DNA of 32,570 nt from a virus: positions 1 to 32,570 of the IMG/VR virus record IMGVR_UViG_3300010885_044924; one strand, 5' to 3'. How positions within the stretch are numbered: the stretch's first letter is position 1; every line of letters begins with the position of its first letter. Below, one piece after another: positions 9,021 to 17,606 of the stretch. Made by a program: the position numbers and the translations under genes. Below the pieces are notes generated by a model. That model had not been told where the DNA came from. It did not search any database and saw only the letters and a program-made list of their open reading frames with translations.

Positions 9021-10114
9021 TGAGTGATGGTTTTATAGTTAATTTACCGTACAAATTTGAATTATTTGACGGTACAATAACCCCATTTAGTCTACACGAA
9101 CCATCAAGTTATTTGGGTATTGGTATAATTGATTTACCCATAATTCAAAATAGTACATCAATAGTAGCTGACCCTCATTTAGGTATTGGTGTTGTTGATT
9201 CTCCTATCAATCCTTTAATACCTGCTAGAATAGCTGCTAATAAATTAGGTATTGGTATAGTAGATGCGCCTATTGTTGATACTAATATATGTGAAATAAC
9301 ACCACCGTATTTAGGTATTGGTATTGTTAATTTACCAACACCAAACAATAATATTGCATCATTAGCACCAGCCTATTTAGGTATTGGTATTGTTAATGCA
9401 CCAACAGCAAATAATAATATTGCATCGTTAGCACCAGCATATTTAGGTATAGGTGTTACTGATAAAAAAATAACAGGAAACAATGTATCATCATTGGGTC
9501 CTAGATTTTTAGGTATTGGTATTGCTGATAATAAATTGGTATATGATATCCATTGTGGTACTAATACATCTGCCAATAATTCTAAAAAATTAAGATTTGT
9601 ATGTGCTCAAAATACAATAGATATACAGGTACCTAAAGTTACTCCTAACAATTGGTTATTTAAAAATTTAAATGCCTTCACTATTGTGGAGAAACCTAAA
9701 AATGTGAAAAATAAAGATAATTGGATTGCTGATGATTTAAGAAAGGATAAAAATAATCCTAATAATCCTGATAAAGAAGCACCACGATTATTAACACATT
9801 TGATTTTTGACCCAATAGATAAACCTGCAGTTAGTACATGGTATCTAACATATACTTTAGAAATTGAAGTTGAAAGAACTGAAAAATTAGAATTTTCACA
9901 TATTGCGTCACCATCGACCACCAATATTTTTGAATATAATTCTACTATATCTTCTACTGTGTGGACTATTCATCATCAATTAGGATTTATTCCTAAAGTT
10001 GAAGTGTTTATTAATAATATTATCTATATTCCAAAATCAATCACTCATATTGATACTAATACTACTGTTATAAAATTTGATACTGCAAAAATGGGTATGG
10101 CTAGATTTTATTAA
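9020..10114 (+). CDS. Fibre protein: seven LGIGI repeats, collar-family C-block and fibre tip domain
   Basis: The 364-residue protein has three parts. Residues about 30-185 are seven 22-residue repeats with the core YLGIGIVDxPI. Residues about 190-285 match the C-terminal block of the collar-fibre family (NWLFKNLNAF, NNPNNPD, PRLLTHLIFDP), here without the family's N-terminal half. The last 70 residues (TVWTIHHQLGFIPKVEVFI and a final FDTAKMGMARFY) resemble a small beta-sandwich found at the ends of many phage fibre proteins. It lies last in the plus-strand operon, directly before the bidirectional terminator. The origin looks composite. Confidence 0.68.
   Translation: MSDGFIVNLPYKFELFDGTITPFSLHEPSSYLGIGIIDLPIIQNSTSIVADPHLGIGVVDSPINPLIPARIAANKLGIGIVDAPIVDTNICEITPPYLGIGIVNLPTPNNNIASLAPAYLGIGIVNAPTANNNIASLAPAYLGIGVTDKKITGNNVSSLGPRFLGIGIADNKLVYDIHCGTNTSANNSKKLRFVCAQNTIDIQVPKVTPNNWLFKNLNAFTIVEKPKNVKNKDNWIADDLRKDKNNPNNPDKEAPRLLTHLIFDPIDKPAVSTWYLTYTLEIEVERTEKLEFSHIASPSTTNIFEYNSTISSTVWTIHHQLGFIPKVEVFINNIIYIPKSITHIDTNTTVIKFDTAKMGMARFY
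9113..9574 (+). repeat. Seven tandem 66-bp repeats (22-residue LGIGI units)
   Basis: Copies of TTaGGTATtGGT begin at 9113, 9179, 9245, 9311, 9377, 9443 and 9509, a spacing of exactly 66 bases each time with no indels. Copies 4 to 6 are most alike at DNA level (the stretch encoding NNNIASLAPAYLGIG). The constant period suggests a structural repeat, such as a beta-stranded stalk, that has grown by in-frame duplication. Confidence 0.93.
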
Positions 10115-10123
10115 AGTATTGAC

Positions 10124-10160
10124 ATAATAAAAAGCCCCGCTATGCGGGGCTTTTTATTAT
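10124..10160. terminator. Bidirectional intrinsic terminator between convergent arrays
   Basis: Perfect inverted repeat: 17-base arms (10124-10140 and 10144-10160) around a TAT loop, with the GC-rich core AGCCCCGC / GCGGGGCT. A-rich and T-rich flanks give a T-run on both strands, so it can end both the plus-strand operon (stop at 10114) and the minus-strand array (stop at 10176). Confidence 0.92.
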
Positions 10161-10175
10161 TAACTGTTTTAATTA

Positions 10176-12251
10176 TTAGTACGGTTCTCGTCGAATAGCT
10201 CTAACATGACTAACGGTTTCTTTAACCTCTGTTACTGCAGAAGATGCATAATTACGACAATCTACTCTTAGTGCAGTGGAAATCTTACCATTGTCTGTAG
10301 ATGACCAATAAAAACCTCCTGAATATGCGGTAAAACTTCCAGAACCTCCAGTAAAAGTGGTAAACCATTCTAATTTATTTGGGCCGGTTATAAAGGTTTT
10401 CCGGTTAATACTCATTACCACTAATTCATCTGCTGCAGGTAAATACCAATCAGAATATCCATTTATGTCTAATTTTGAACAATACCATGCGGCTGAAAAT
10501 CCATCCAGTACATTTTGTGATGTAATTCTCGTATTTTCTGGACCATTAGTATATGATGGTGTGTTATTAGTCCTATTTCCTACTGAACCCGATTTATTAA
10601 TAATATATTGCATATTAAGTTCAGTTGATTTTGGTGATAGAATTAGTTTATATTTAACCCCACCATCGGTGATATCTCCGATGTAAAATCCACCAGCTAA
10701 TGCATCTCCAACCACCGCCTTTGCTATTGTGGTGGTAGTGGATGTAGCAACAGATGTAGAACTAGTTGTTGTACTAGTAGGCGATATACCTGCCGTAGCA
10801 TTAGTTGTGGTGGTACTAGTAGAAGATGTACCTGACGTAGCACTAGTTGTGGTGGTACTAGTAGAAGATGTACTTGATATGCTTGGGGTACTTGAGGTAC
10901 TTGAGGCAGACCCAGTAATAGTAGCATTACCTACAAATTCCATGATAGTCATTGATGAGGTGGATTTGTTAATAGTATCGGCAGATTGATTCACAAACCA
11001 TTCGCTACTTACCGCATCACCACTAACCTTTACAGTATACGTAACAATATCGGTAGACGATACGCTATCGATAAAAGATACTGAATATGGTAAGGAATCA
11101 AGATTAGTGCCATCAACAATACAAAAATTATTTAAAAGTATTATATTATTTTTATATAACGACCCCATTGCGGTACCCGTTTTAGTTCCATTAGATAATG
11201 ATAATGATACGATTATTAAAAATTTTGAATTTGCTGATTGTGGGGTTATACTAAGAGTTAATCCGGTAGCTACTGTCGTAGTCCCCTTACCATTCTTAGC
11301 ATCACTGTCAGTGATATTGTAAGATTTTAATGTTGGCGCAGTGGGAGCAGTAGGTGCATCTGGTGCTTTTATTAAATCATCTATTCTGGATGATATTGCA
11401 TTAGTTAAACCAGTAGAATTTTTTAATACATTCATTAATGATTCTGACGATGTTTTATCATCAGCATATTTTTTATTAATGACATCACTATTATCTACCA
11501 CTACATCAATACTGGCTTTAGTAATAGCTTTTACTGTATTCGTAAAGGTAACATCATTACCTTCCATAGTTATTGGTGATGCAATAACTAACGGGACATA
11601 TTCTGAAACTTCTGGTAACAAACTAGGGTCAGTATCATATCCAATACCGAAAGGACTATCATCAAATCCTGGTGAGTTTGGTGGTATGAAATTCTTTGCA
11701 AATTCTAAAACAAACCATTTTAAATATTCAATACTGACAACTTTATTTTCATCATTTAGTTTTGCTTTATCATAAAAAGCAGCATATGATGATATTTTTG
11801 GAATATACAACTTTCCAGATATTGTGCCACCGCTTAATGGTAATAAGTATTTGTTTAATTCGGTAATGAATGCCACAATTGCTGGATTAGTATCATCATA
11901 TAATGCTTCTGATAATTTTTTAATTAATCCTTCTATACCTCCAGCACCATATAAACTATCCAAATATTGACTATCGACAATAGGAACCCATTTATTAGTT
12001 TTATATAATGTTAAATTGGTGGAATAATTATTATACCATAATTGACCCTCTACGGGTTTAGATGGTCCTGGATTATTAATACCACCACTACATGAATTAT
12101 CTAACAATTTTATTAAATTTATCCACAGTTCGGCACCATAATTAATAGAACTTTTACCATATAATCTTAATATGGTATCATCATTAATAGAATTTTGTTC
12201 TATTGATATGGGTGTTTTTGTAGTATCTGTGAATGGAATTGTATATTTCAT
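10176..12251 (-). CDS. Array fibre 9: EGQLWY-module fibre with Lcl_C (DUF1566) tip
   Basis: This 691-residue protein is the last of nine paralogues. The N-terminal module is present: SINYGAELWINLIKLLDN followed by PVEGQLWYNN. An LSGGTISGKLYIP segment follows near residue 140. Residues about 327-437 form a beta-sandwich-like block also seen in array fibres 7 and 8 (SKFLIIVSLSLSNG ... FIDSVSS ... NQSAD ... TIMEF). Residues about 445-508 are a Ser/Thr linker. The last 180 residues look like an Lcl_C/DUF1566 domain (DINGYSDWYLPAADEL, YWSSTDNG, VRAIRREPY), a family with a C-type-lectin-like fold. A tip-located receptor-binding role is inferred. The gene ends just before the shared terminator. Confidence 0.72.
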   Translation of the reverse strand: MKYTIPFTDTTKTPISIEQNSINDDTILRLYGKSSINYGAELWINLIKLLDNSCSGGINNPGPSKPVEGQLWYNNYSTNLTLYKTNKWVPIVDSQYLDSLYGAGGIEGLIKKLSEALYDDTNPAIVAFITELNKYLLPLSGGTISGKLYIPKISSYAAFYDKAKLNDENKVVSIEYLKWFVLEFAKNFIPPNSPGFDDSPFGIGYDTDPSLLPEVSEYVPLVIASPITMEGNDVTFTNTVKAITKASIDVVVDNSDVINKKYADDKTSSESLMNVLKNSTGLTNAISSRIDDLIKAPDAPTAPTAPTLKSYNITDSDAKNGKGTTTVATGLTLSITPQSANSKFLIIVSLSLSNGTKTGTAMGSLYKNNIILLNNFCIVDGTNLDSLPYSVSFIDSVSSTDIVTYTVKVSGDAVSSEWFVNQSADTINKSTSSMTIMEFVGNATITGSASSTSSTPSISSTSSTSTTTTSATSGTSSTSTTTTNATAGISPTSTTTSSTSVATSTTTTIAKAVVGDALAGGFYIGDITDGGVKYKLILSPKSTELNMQYIINKSGSVGNRTNNTPSYTNGPENTRITSQNVLDGFSAAWYCSKLDINGYSDWYLPAADELVVMSINRKTFITGPNKLEWFTTFTGGSGSFTAYSGGFYWSSTDNGKISTALRVDCRNYASSAVTEVKETVSHVRAIRREPY
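10756..10881 (-). repeat. Three 42-bp tandem repeats in the Ser/Thr linker
   Basis: Three in-frame copies (10756-10797, 10798-10839, 10840-10881) encode a 14-residue Ser/Thr/Ala-rich unit containing STSTTTT. The second and third copies differ at few positions; the first is more diverged. The stretch lies between the conserved sandwich block and the Lcl_C tip. Confidence 0.88.
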
Positions 12252-12270
12252 ATGTGTTATCTATATTGTA

Positions 12271-15081
12271 TTATGGTTTTAATGTGGCAATTTTTAAATA
12301 TCCACATTGACCATCTTCATTAATCCCTACTGTGGCAGCAACCTGTGTTGCACTAGTTTTAGCAATACCACCATATCCTGGAGTACCTTTAGCAGAAGGA
12401 TACATAGTTTGTGTTACTGTGACAAAATCTGTATTTATATATGATTTACCTTCACGGCCTCCTTCTCCATAAGTATTTGAGTCCGCATTAACTGCAGTTA
12501 TTTTTCCACCTAAACCAATACCTTTACCATCAGTAGCATATCCACCGCCACCACCGCCACCGCCACCCCCATCTACATTAGCCCCAGGTGTACTACCATT
12601 TCCAGTATCGGAATAAGTATCAGTAATAGTTTTTGGAATACCATTAATTATTAATCCGGTAGGAATACCATTCACATCGGCACCGCCACCCCCACCGCCA
12701 CCGGCAGCTACTATTAATACAGTACCATCGGCTTTAACAATAGCAGAGGACCCACCACCATATCCACCTTCACCACTAAATCCATTTGGTCCAGAAGTAC
12801 CACCAACACCACCATTATTAAAACCACTACTGGTTTCTCTAATATCTAAAGCCATACCTCGTGGACCACTCGAATTATAACCATATACGGTAATCGCATG
12901 ACTACCTTTCGATAATGTAGTACATTTTGAAAACACATTTTTATATCCGGGTACATCTACAACTAGTACACTATCAAGTTTTATACTACCGTAATTATCT
13001 ATACTTGATGAAACAATATATGATGTGGTTCTTGGGAAGGTAACATTAAAAGTTTTATTATCGATTTTATTACCAAGACTAGAAGTCCAAAAATTATTTC
13101 TACTAAGGAATGATACCCAATTAGAATTAGTTTCTCCCGTACCAGTAAATACCCCAGAATCAGCTAATGATTTTTTATTAACTATCACTGGTAATATAGA
13201 ATCATTTGGATTTCTAAAAATACTTTTTTGAGTAGTCTTAAAATCTTTATTTGATGTTCCACCACCAACACCACCACATCCTACATATATTCTTAATATT
13301 TCATTTGGTGTTACTGTAATAGTAGCCGACATTTTAACCCCATGTCCACCGTTTCCACCGACTTTAGAACCACCATCATGACCACCAGCTCCACCACCAG
13401 CACCAACAATATCAACAGAAATTTTGGTAATACCATCTGGAACGGTATATTCGTAATATTCTGCCGTAGGATTAGGAATCTTATATTCTACTACTTTACT
13501 AACATATGCTACTGTTGTTGTAGTAGTTGGTTTTAAAGTGGTTGTAGTAGTTGGTTTTAAAGTGGTTGTAGTAGTTGGTTTTAAAGTGGTCGTAGAAGTT
13601 GGTTTACCAGTTGTGGTTGTTGATGTGTTACCAGGAAGTAAAGTAGTTGAACTAGTTATCTGCTGTGCTGTAGTTGTTGTAGTTGGTAAGGTAGTTGATG
13701 ATGTAACATCATTACTAGGAACAAAATCAGAAAACTCAGATGACACAAAATTTGTATCTTGATATTCTAAAATGGTCATATATGACATCCCACTTGTGGT
13801 GCCATCTGCAGATTGATTTGTATACCATTTACCAGTAGCTAATTCATTATAAATTCTAATATCATATGTTACAGGAGTTATGTCGGTAACAGCATCTATG
13901 AAAGTGGTACATGATGCAATCATGTCAGAATCTGTTCCTCTATCAATAGCACTAAATTTTTCAATCAATGCATTTCCATTTTTATATAATCCACATATCG
14001 AAGCACCCGGCGTAGTACCATTAGATAACAATAACGAAACATTAATGTAAAATTTAGAATTTACTGATAATGGTGTAATATTGATGCTTAATGGTGTGGT
14101 ATATAATGAAGTTGATGAAGTACCAGATTTTTCACATAAGGCATATATTGACATATATGACCCAACTTCGCCAATATTAGTATATGCTGTTGATTCACTA
14201 GATGAACTTTCTGTAGTATTGGCTGATGTTGCTATATTATCAATAGCTTTTTTAAATTCCGTAGTATCTTTTATTTTATCCCATAAGCTGCTTTCCGTTA
14301 CTAGACTATCAGCATATTCTTTATTGATTGCACAATTTGCATTTACGGTTGTTGGTACAGTTGCTTTTTTAAAATATACTTCTGATGATATATTTAAGTT
14401 TTCTCCTGTTATGGTGGTACTTTCTTCCGTTTTTATAGGTAAGAAATCACCAATGTTACCTGCATTTATAGTACCATCATCAAATCCTGTACCAAACCCA
14501 CCATCATCAAAACCAGCCGATAATGGTTTTTCATAATGCGTCATGAAATCATCAGTAAACCATTCTAAAAATCCAGCAGTAACAACCTTTTGGGTATAAT
14601 TTGGTAATGTTTTATAATTAGCATATTTCTCAGATGGTAAATATAAATTACCTGTTAATGTTCCACCAGTTAATGGTACAAATAATTTAGATAATTCATC
14701 TATTAATTTTTTTATATTATCACTAGGTGGTGATTTTTTTAAGGCATCTGTTATTTTAGATATTAAACCATATATATCAGAACCATATTGTTCTTCGTAT
14801 TTTTCTAAATCAAAAATCTCTGACCATCCAGTAGCTTTAAATATGTTTAAAACTTTTTCACTATTATTATACCATAACATACCCTCTACTGGGTTTAATA
14901 AAGTAGAACCATCGCTGGCATAATTTTCTAATAAATGTAGTAAATTTGTCCACAATCCTTCCCCATAGTTACTATGATTATAACCATAAAATATTAATGG
15001 TAAAGAATCATCAATACTATTAGGGAGGATAGTTAATGAGGTTTTAGTATCATTAGAATAATTAATTTTATACGACATCAT
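12271..15081 (-). CDS. Array fibre 8: polyglycine tip with inserted PA14-like domain
   Basis: At 936 residues this is the largest gene in the window. N-terminal module: NYGEGLWTNLLHLLENY, then PVEGMLWYNN (Q replaced by M). VPLTGGTLTGNLYLP is near residue 135 and the shared sandwich block is at about 340-445. A Thr-rich linker at about 457-525 includes three LKPTTTTT units. The tip is glycine-rich (for example VDIVGAGGGAGG, AAGGGGGGGADV), like polyglycine adhesin domains. It is split at about 650-750 by a block containing NWVSFLSRNNFW, SIDNYGSIKLD, VYGYNSSGPRGMALDI, resembling a PA14-like carbohydrate-binding sandwich. The start ATGATG lies inside the end of array fibre 7 (14-base overlap). 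Confidence 0.72.
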   Translation of the reverse strand: MMSYKINYSNDTKTSLTILPNSIDDSLPLIFYGYNHSNYGEGLWTNLLHLLENYASDGSTLLNPVEGMLWYNNSEKVLNIFKATGWSEIFDLEKYEEQYGSDIYGLISKITDALKKSPPSDNIKKLIDELSKLFVPLTGGTLTGNLYLPSEKYANYKTLPNYTQKVVTAGFLEWFTDDFMTHYEKPLSAGFDDGGFGTGFDDGTINAGNIGDFLPIKTEESTTITGENLNISSEVYFKKATVPTTVNANCAINKEYADSLVTESSLWDKIKDTTEFKKAIDNIATSANTTESSSSESTAYTNIGEVGSYMSIYALCEKSGTSSTSLYTTPLSINITPLSVNSKFYINVSLLLSNGTTPGASICGLYKNGNALIEKFSAIDRGTDSDMIASCTTFIDAVTDITPVTYDIRIYNELATGKWYTNQSADGTTSGMSYMTILEYQDTNFVSSEFSDFVPSNDVTSSTTLPTTTTTAQQITSSTTLLPGNTSTTTTGKPTSTTTLKPTTTTTLKPTTTTTLKPTTTTTVAYVSKVVEYKIPNPTAEYYEYTVPDGITKISVDIVGAGGGAGGHDGGSKVGGNGGHGVKMSATITVTPNEILRIYVGCGGVGGGTSNKDFKTTQKSIFRNPNDSILPVIVNKKSLADSGVFTGTGETNSNWVSFLSRNNFWTSSLGNKIDNKTFNVTFPRTTSYIVSSSIDNYGSIKLDSVLVVDVPGYKNVFSKCTTLSKGSHAITVYGYNSSGPRGMALDIRETSSGFNNGGVGGTSGPNGFSGEGGYGGGSSAIVKADGTVLIVAAGGGGGGGADVNGIPTGLIINGIPKTITDTYSDTGNGSTPGANVDGGGGGGGGGGYATDGKGIGLGGKITAVNADSNTYGEGGREGKSYINTDFVTVTQTMYPSAKGTPGYGGIAKTSATQVAATVGINEDGQCGYLKIATLKP
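13525..13596 (-). repeat. Three 24-bp repeats encoding LKPTTTTT
   Basis: Three tandem copies (13525-13548, 13549-13572, 13573-13596). The first two are identical and the third differs at two bases. They lie at the junction between the sandwich stalk and the polyglycine tip. A more degenerate Thr-rich flank extends to about 13710. Confidence 0.9.
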
Positions 15082-17533
15082 ATGGTTCTCTTCTTACTGC
15101 GCGAACATTATATACATTAGTTTCGGGATTTGATGTATGTGCATTATCAGATAACAAATGAACTTCCCATGCTGCTCCGTTACTACTTTCTGATGATGAC
15201 CAATGAATAGAACTATCACTACTTGCAAAACCATTATTAGTTGCAAAAGGTTTAGCTGCATGATTTTTATACATTACTTTTAATTCATCATGTGCTGGTA
15301 AATACCAATCGGAATATCCATTAACTTCTAATTTTGCACAATAATCTGCAGCGAAATGTATACCAGGTACTAATGTTAATTTCGCGGTATTCCCTGGGCC
15401 ATCGGTTAACGATGTAACACCCATAGTAGTATTACTTGCAGTTGAACTTCTCCATTTTTCCCGACCTTCCGAAGATTTGGGAGATACCACAATTCTATAT
15501 TTCACACTATTATCTATGATATCACCTAAATAAAAACCACCTTTATATTCTTCACCAATTTTAGGCATATATATTGTTGTAGTCGTAGTAGTTGGTGCTT
15601 TAGTAGTCGTAGTAGTTGGTGCTTTAGTAGTCGTAGTAGTTGGGGTTTTGGTAGTAGTGGTAGTTGGTTTTAATGTGGTTGACGTAGTTGTAGGCCCTGC
15701 GTTAGTAGTTGTAGTAGTTGGTGACCCAGTAGTAGTGGTAGTAGAACCAGCGACGGTAGTTGTAGTTGTTGACCCAATTGTAGTAGTGGTAGTAGTTGAA
15801 TCAATGCATTGAATGCCAATATGTTTAAAGGTATTTAAAATTGTTGGATATTCTGCAGGAGCATTAAAAATATTATTATTTACCGTAAAGGTACAAATAA
15901 TATTACCATTACTGGGTACTATTTTACCGGTAATACCAAATATTATTTCCGTATCGGTACTAGATTTTTTGGTGGTAATTACATCAGATACTGTATATGA
16001 ACCAATTGGGTCAATAGTAAAAATGTTACCCACATTAGAAACAAAATTGAAAGTATTATTGATAGTGCAGTTTATGCACGATAGTTTTATACTACCAGAG
16101 AATACGTCATCATTAGTAGCTAGTTCAGTTAAATCTGAAACTACTGTCCACACTAGTGATGGTTGAGATACTTGCTTGTATTCTAAGATGGTCATAGTAG
16201 ATGTAGCATAATTCTTTTTATTTGCTGATTGATTTACTAACCAATTATCGGCACCAGGTTTGGTACCATATACTTTAATAGAATATGTTGTTTCATTAGT
16301 ATTAGTAGTAGAATCCACAAAGGAAAAGAACGATGAAAAAGCATCATTATCGGTTTTTTCTACTACTGCAAATTTATCTACTAATGCAACATCATTTTTA
16401 TACAGTCCTGCTACAGCTTGTCCAACCTTAGAACCATTAGATAAAATTAATGATATGGTGATTAAAAATTTGGAATTTAAACTTTTTGGGGTAACTTTTT
16501 GTGATAATACCGTTTGTGGTGAAATATTATTTCCTGATAATGGATTAGAATTTACTACACATGATGATGATAATACAGCGGGTACCGCTGTCAATGTAAC
16601 CTGCGCATTTTCTGGTTTTGCAAGTTCTGCTGTTACATCATCTGTTATTAATTTTTTAAAATCCGCATTATTTTTTATTTTATCGATAATAGCAGAAGGT
16701 GTTAATTCATTATCATAATCCATCTTTCTAACTAAATCAGTATCTACCGTAGCCGATGGAACTTCAATACTATTGTCAAAATTGACGGTATTGTTAATAG
16801 TTAATTTATTTCCAGATATTGTTTTTGCATTATCTAAATTCAATGGAACATAGGTACCTACCGTATCATCTACCCTAGATTCATTTCCAAAAATATCAAA
16901 ATATCCCTCCTCCGGTTTATATGTTTTTGCAAAATTATCTAAATAACTTTTTAAATATCCTACTGAGAAGGCTTCATATAATTCGGGTGGATTATTATAA
17001 ACAACATATGGGTCATTAGATAAGTATAATTGTCCCGTTAATTGTGCGCCAGTATACGGAACATAATAAAGTTGTAAAACAGTTAATAAATCTGTACTAT
17101 TTTTTATTGAATCTACAATTTTACCAATAACACCATCAATACCATCAAAACCGAAAAGGTTTTCTAAATATTCCATATCAACAATAGATACCCAAATAAA
17201 TTCATCTTTAGTAGATATATTGGTATTATCTGGTGTAGCAACAGTTAATGCTAATGGAGATTTATTTACCTTTTTATAAACTTTTAAGACTTTGTTATAA
17301 CTATCATACCACAATTGACCTTCGGTAGGATTATCCGGACCAGTATAATTAGGGCTACCATTAGCAAAATTTTCTAATAAGTGTAGTAAATTATTCCACA
17401 ATCCTTCAGCATATTCTTTTCTACCTTGCCCATATAATACTAACGATGTACTATTATCAACTTCATCAAATGGGATATTAAAAGATGGTTTGTTTAAACC
17501 ATCTGTATAATTAATATAATATGTTTTTTTCAT
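15068..17533 (-). CDS. Array fibre 7: EGQLWY-module fibre with Lcl_C (DUF1566) tip
   Basis: The 821-residue protein has the N-terminal module YAEGLWNNLLHLLENFANG then NPTEGQLWYDS, and VPYTGAQLTGQLYLS near residue 160. The sandwich block at about 344-452 contains SKFLITISLILSNG and STMTILEYK. A further beta-rich block follows at about 455-575. A Thr-rich linker spans about 577-654 and an Lcl_C/DUF1566 tip about 655-815 (EVNGYSDWYLPAHDEL, IHWSSSES, VRAVRREPY). Array fibre 9 ends at the same REPY, but here three extra residues (DVV) are read through the overlap with the next gene. I see no Shine-Dalgarno before its ATG. The tip is diverged from that of fibre 9, so this is not a recent duplicate. 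Confidence 0.72.
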   Translation of the reverse strand: MKKTYYINYTDGLNKPSFNIPFDEVDNSTSLVLYGQGRKEYAEGLWNNLLHLLENFANGSPNYTGPDNPTEGQLWYDSYNKVLKVYKKVNKSPLALTVATPDNTNISTKDEFIWVSIVDMEYLENLFGFDGIDGVIGKIVDSIKNSTDLLTVLQLYYVPYTGAQLTGQLYLSNDPYVVYNNPPELYEAFSVGYLKSYLDNFAKTYKPEEGYFDIFGNESRVDDTVGTYVPLNLDNAKTISGNKLTINNTVNFDNSIEVPSATVDTDLVRKMDYDNELTPSAIIDKIKNNADFKKLITDDVTAELAKPENAQVTLTAVPAVLSSSCVVNSNPLSGNNISPQTVLSQKVTPKSLNSKFLITISLILSNGSKVGQAVAGLYKNDVALVDKFAVVEKTDNDAFSSFFSFVDSTTNTNETTYSIKVYGTKPGADNWLVNQSANKKNYATSTMTILEYKQVSQPSLVWTVVSDLTELATNDDVFSGSIKLSCINCTINNTFNFVSNVGNIFTIDPIGSYTVSDVITTKKSSTDTEIIFGITGKIVPSNGNIICTFTVNNNIFNAPAEYPTILNTFKHIGIQCIDSTTTTTTIGSTTTTTVAGSTTTTTGSPTTTTTNAGPTTTSTTLKPTTTTTKTPTTTTTKAPTTTTTKAPTTTTTTIYMPKIGEEYKGGFYLGDIIDNSVKYRIVVSPKSSEGREKWRSSTASNTTMGVTSLTDGPGNTAKLTLVPGIHFAADYCAKLEVNGYSDWYLPAHDELKVMYKNHAAKPFATNNGFASSDSSIHWSSSESSNGAAWEVHLLSDNAHTSNPETNVYNVRAVRREPYDVV
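15571..15802 (-). repeat. Thr-rich linker repeat with 24-bp TTTTTKAP units
   Basis: The 3' part of the linker (low plus-strand coordinates) holds near-identical 24-base units encoding TTTTTKAP, the same unit that builds the stalk of the plus-strand vWA fibre at 1924-2406. The upstream part is more degenerate (TTTTTVAGS, TTTTTGSP). Confidence 0.85.
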
Positions 17534-17606
17534 GAGGTGATATTAATAGAATCAATAATGTAACACCATTCCGATAATCCAAAATGCATATATGATATTT
17601 TCATAA

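Noticed and set aside
10176-17533. Diversity-generating retroelement acting on the two Lcl_C tips
   Set aside because: No reverse transcriptase, template repeat or near-identical repeat pair is visible in the window. It remains possible only if those parts lie elsewhere.
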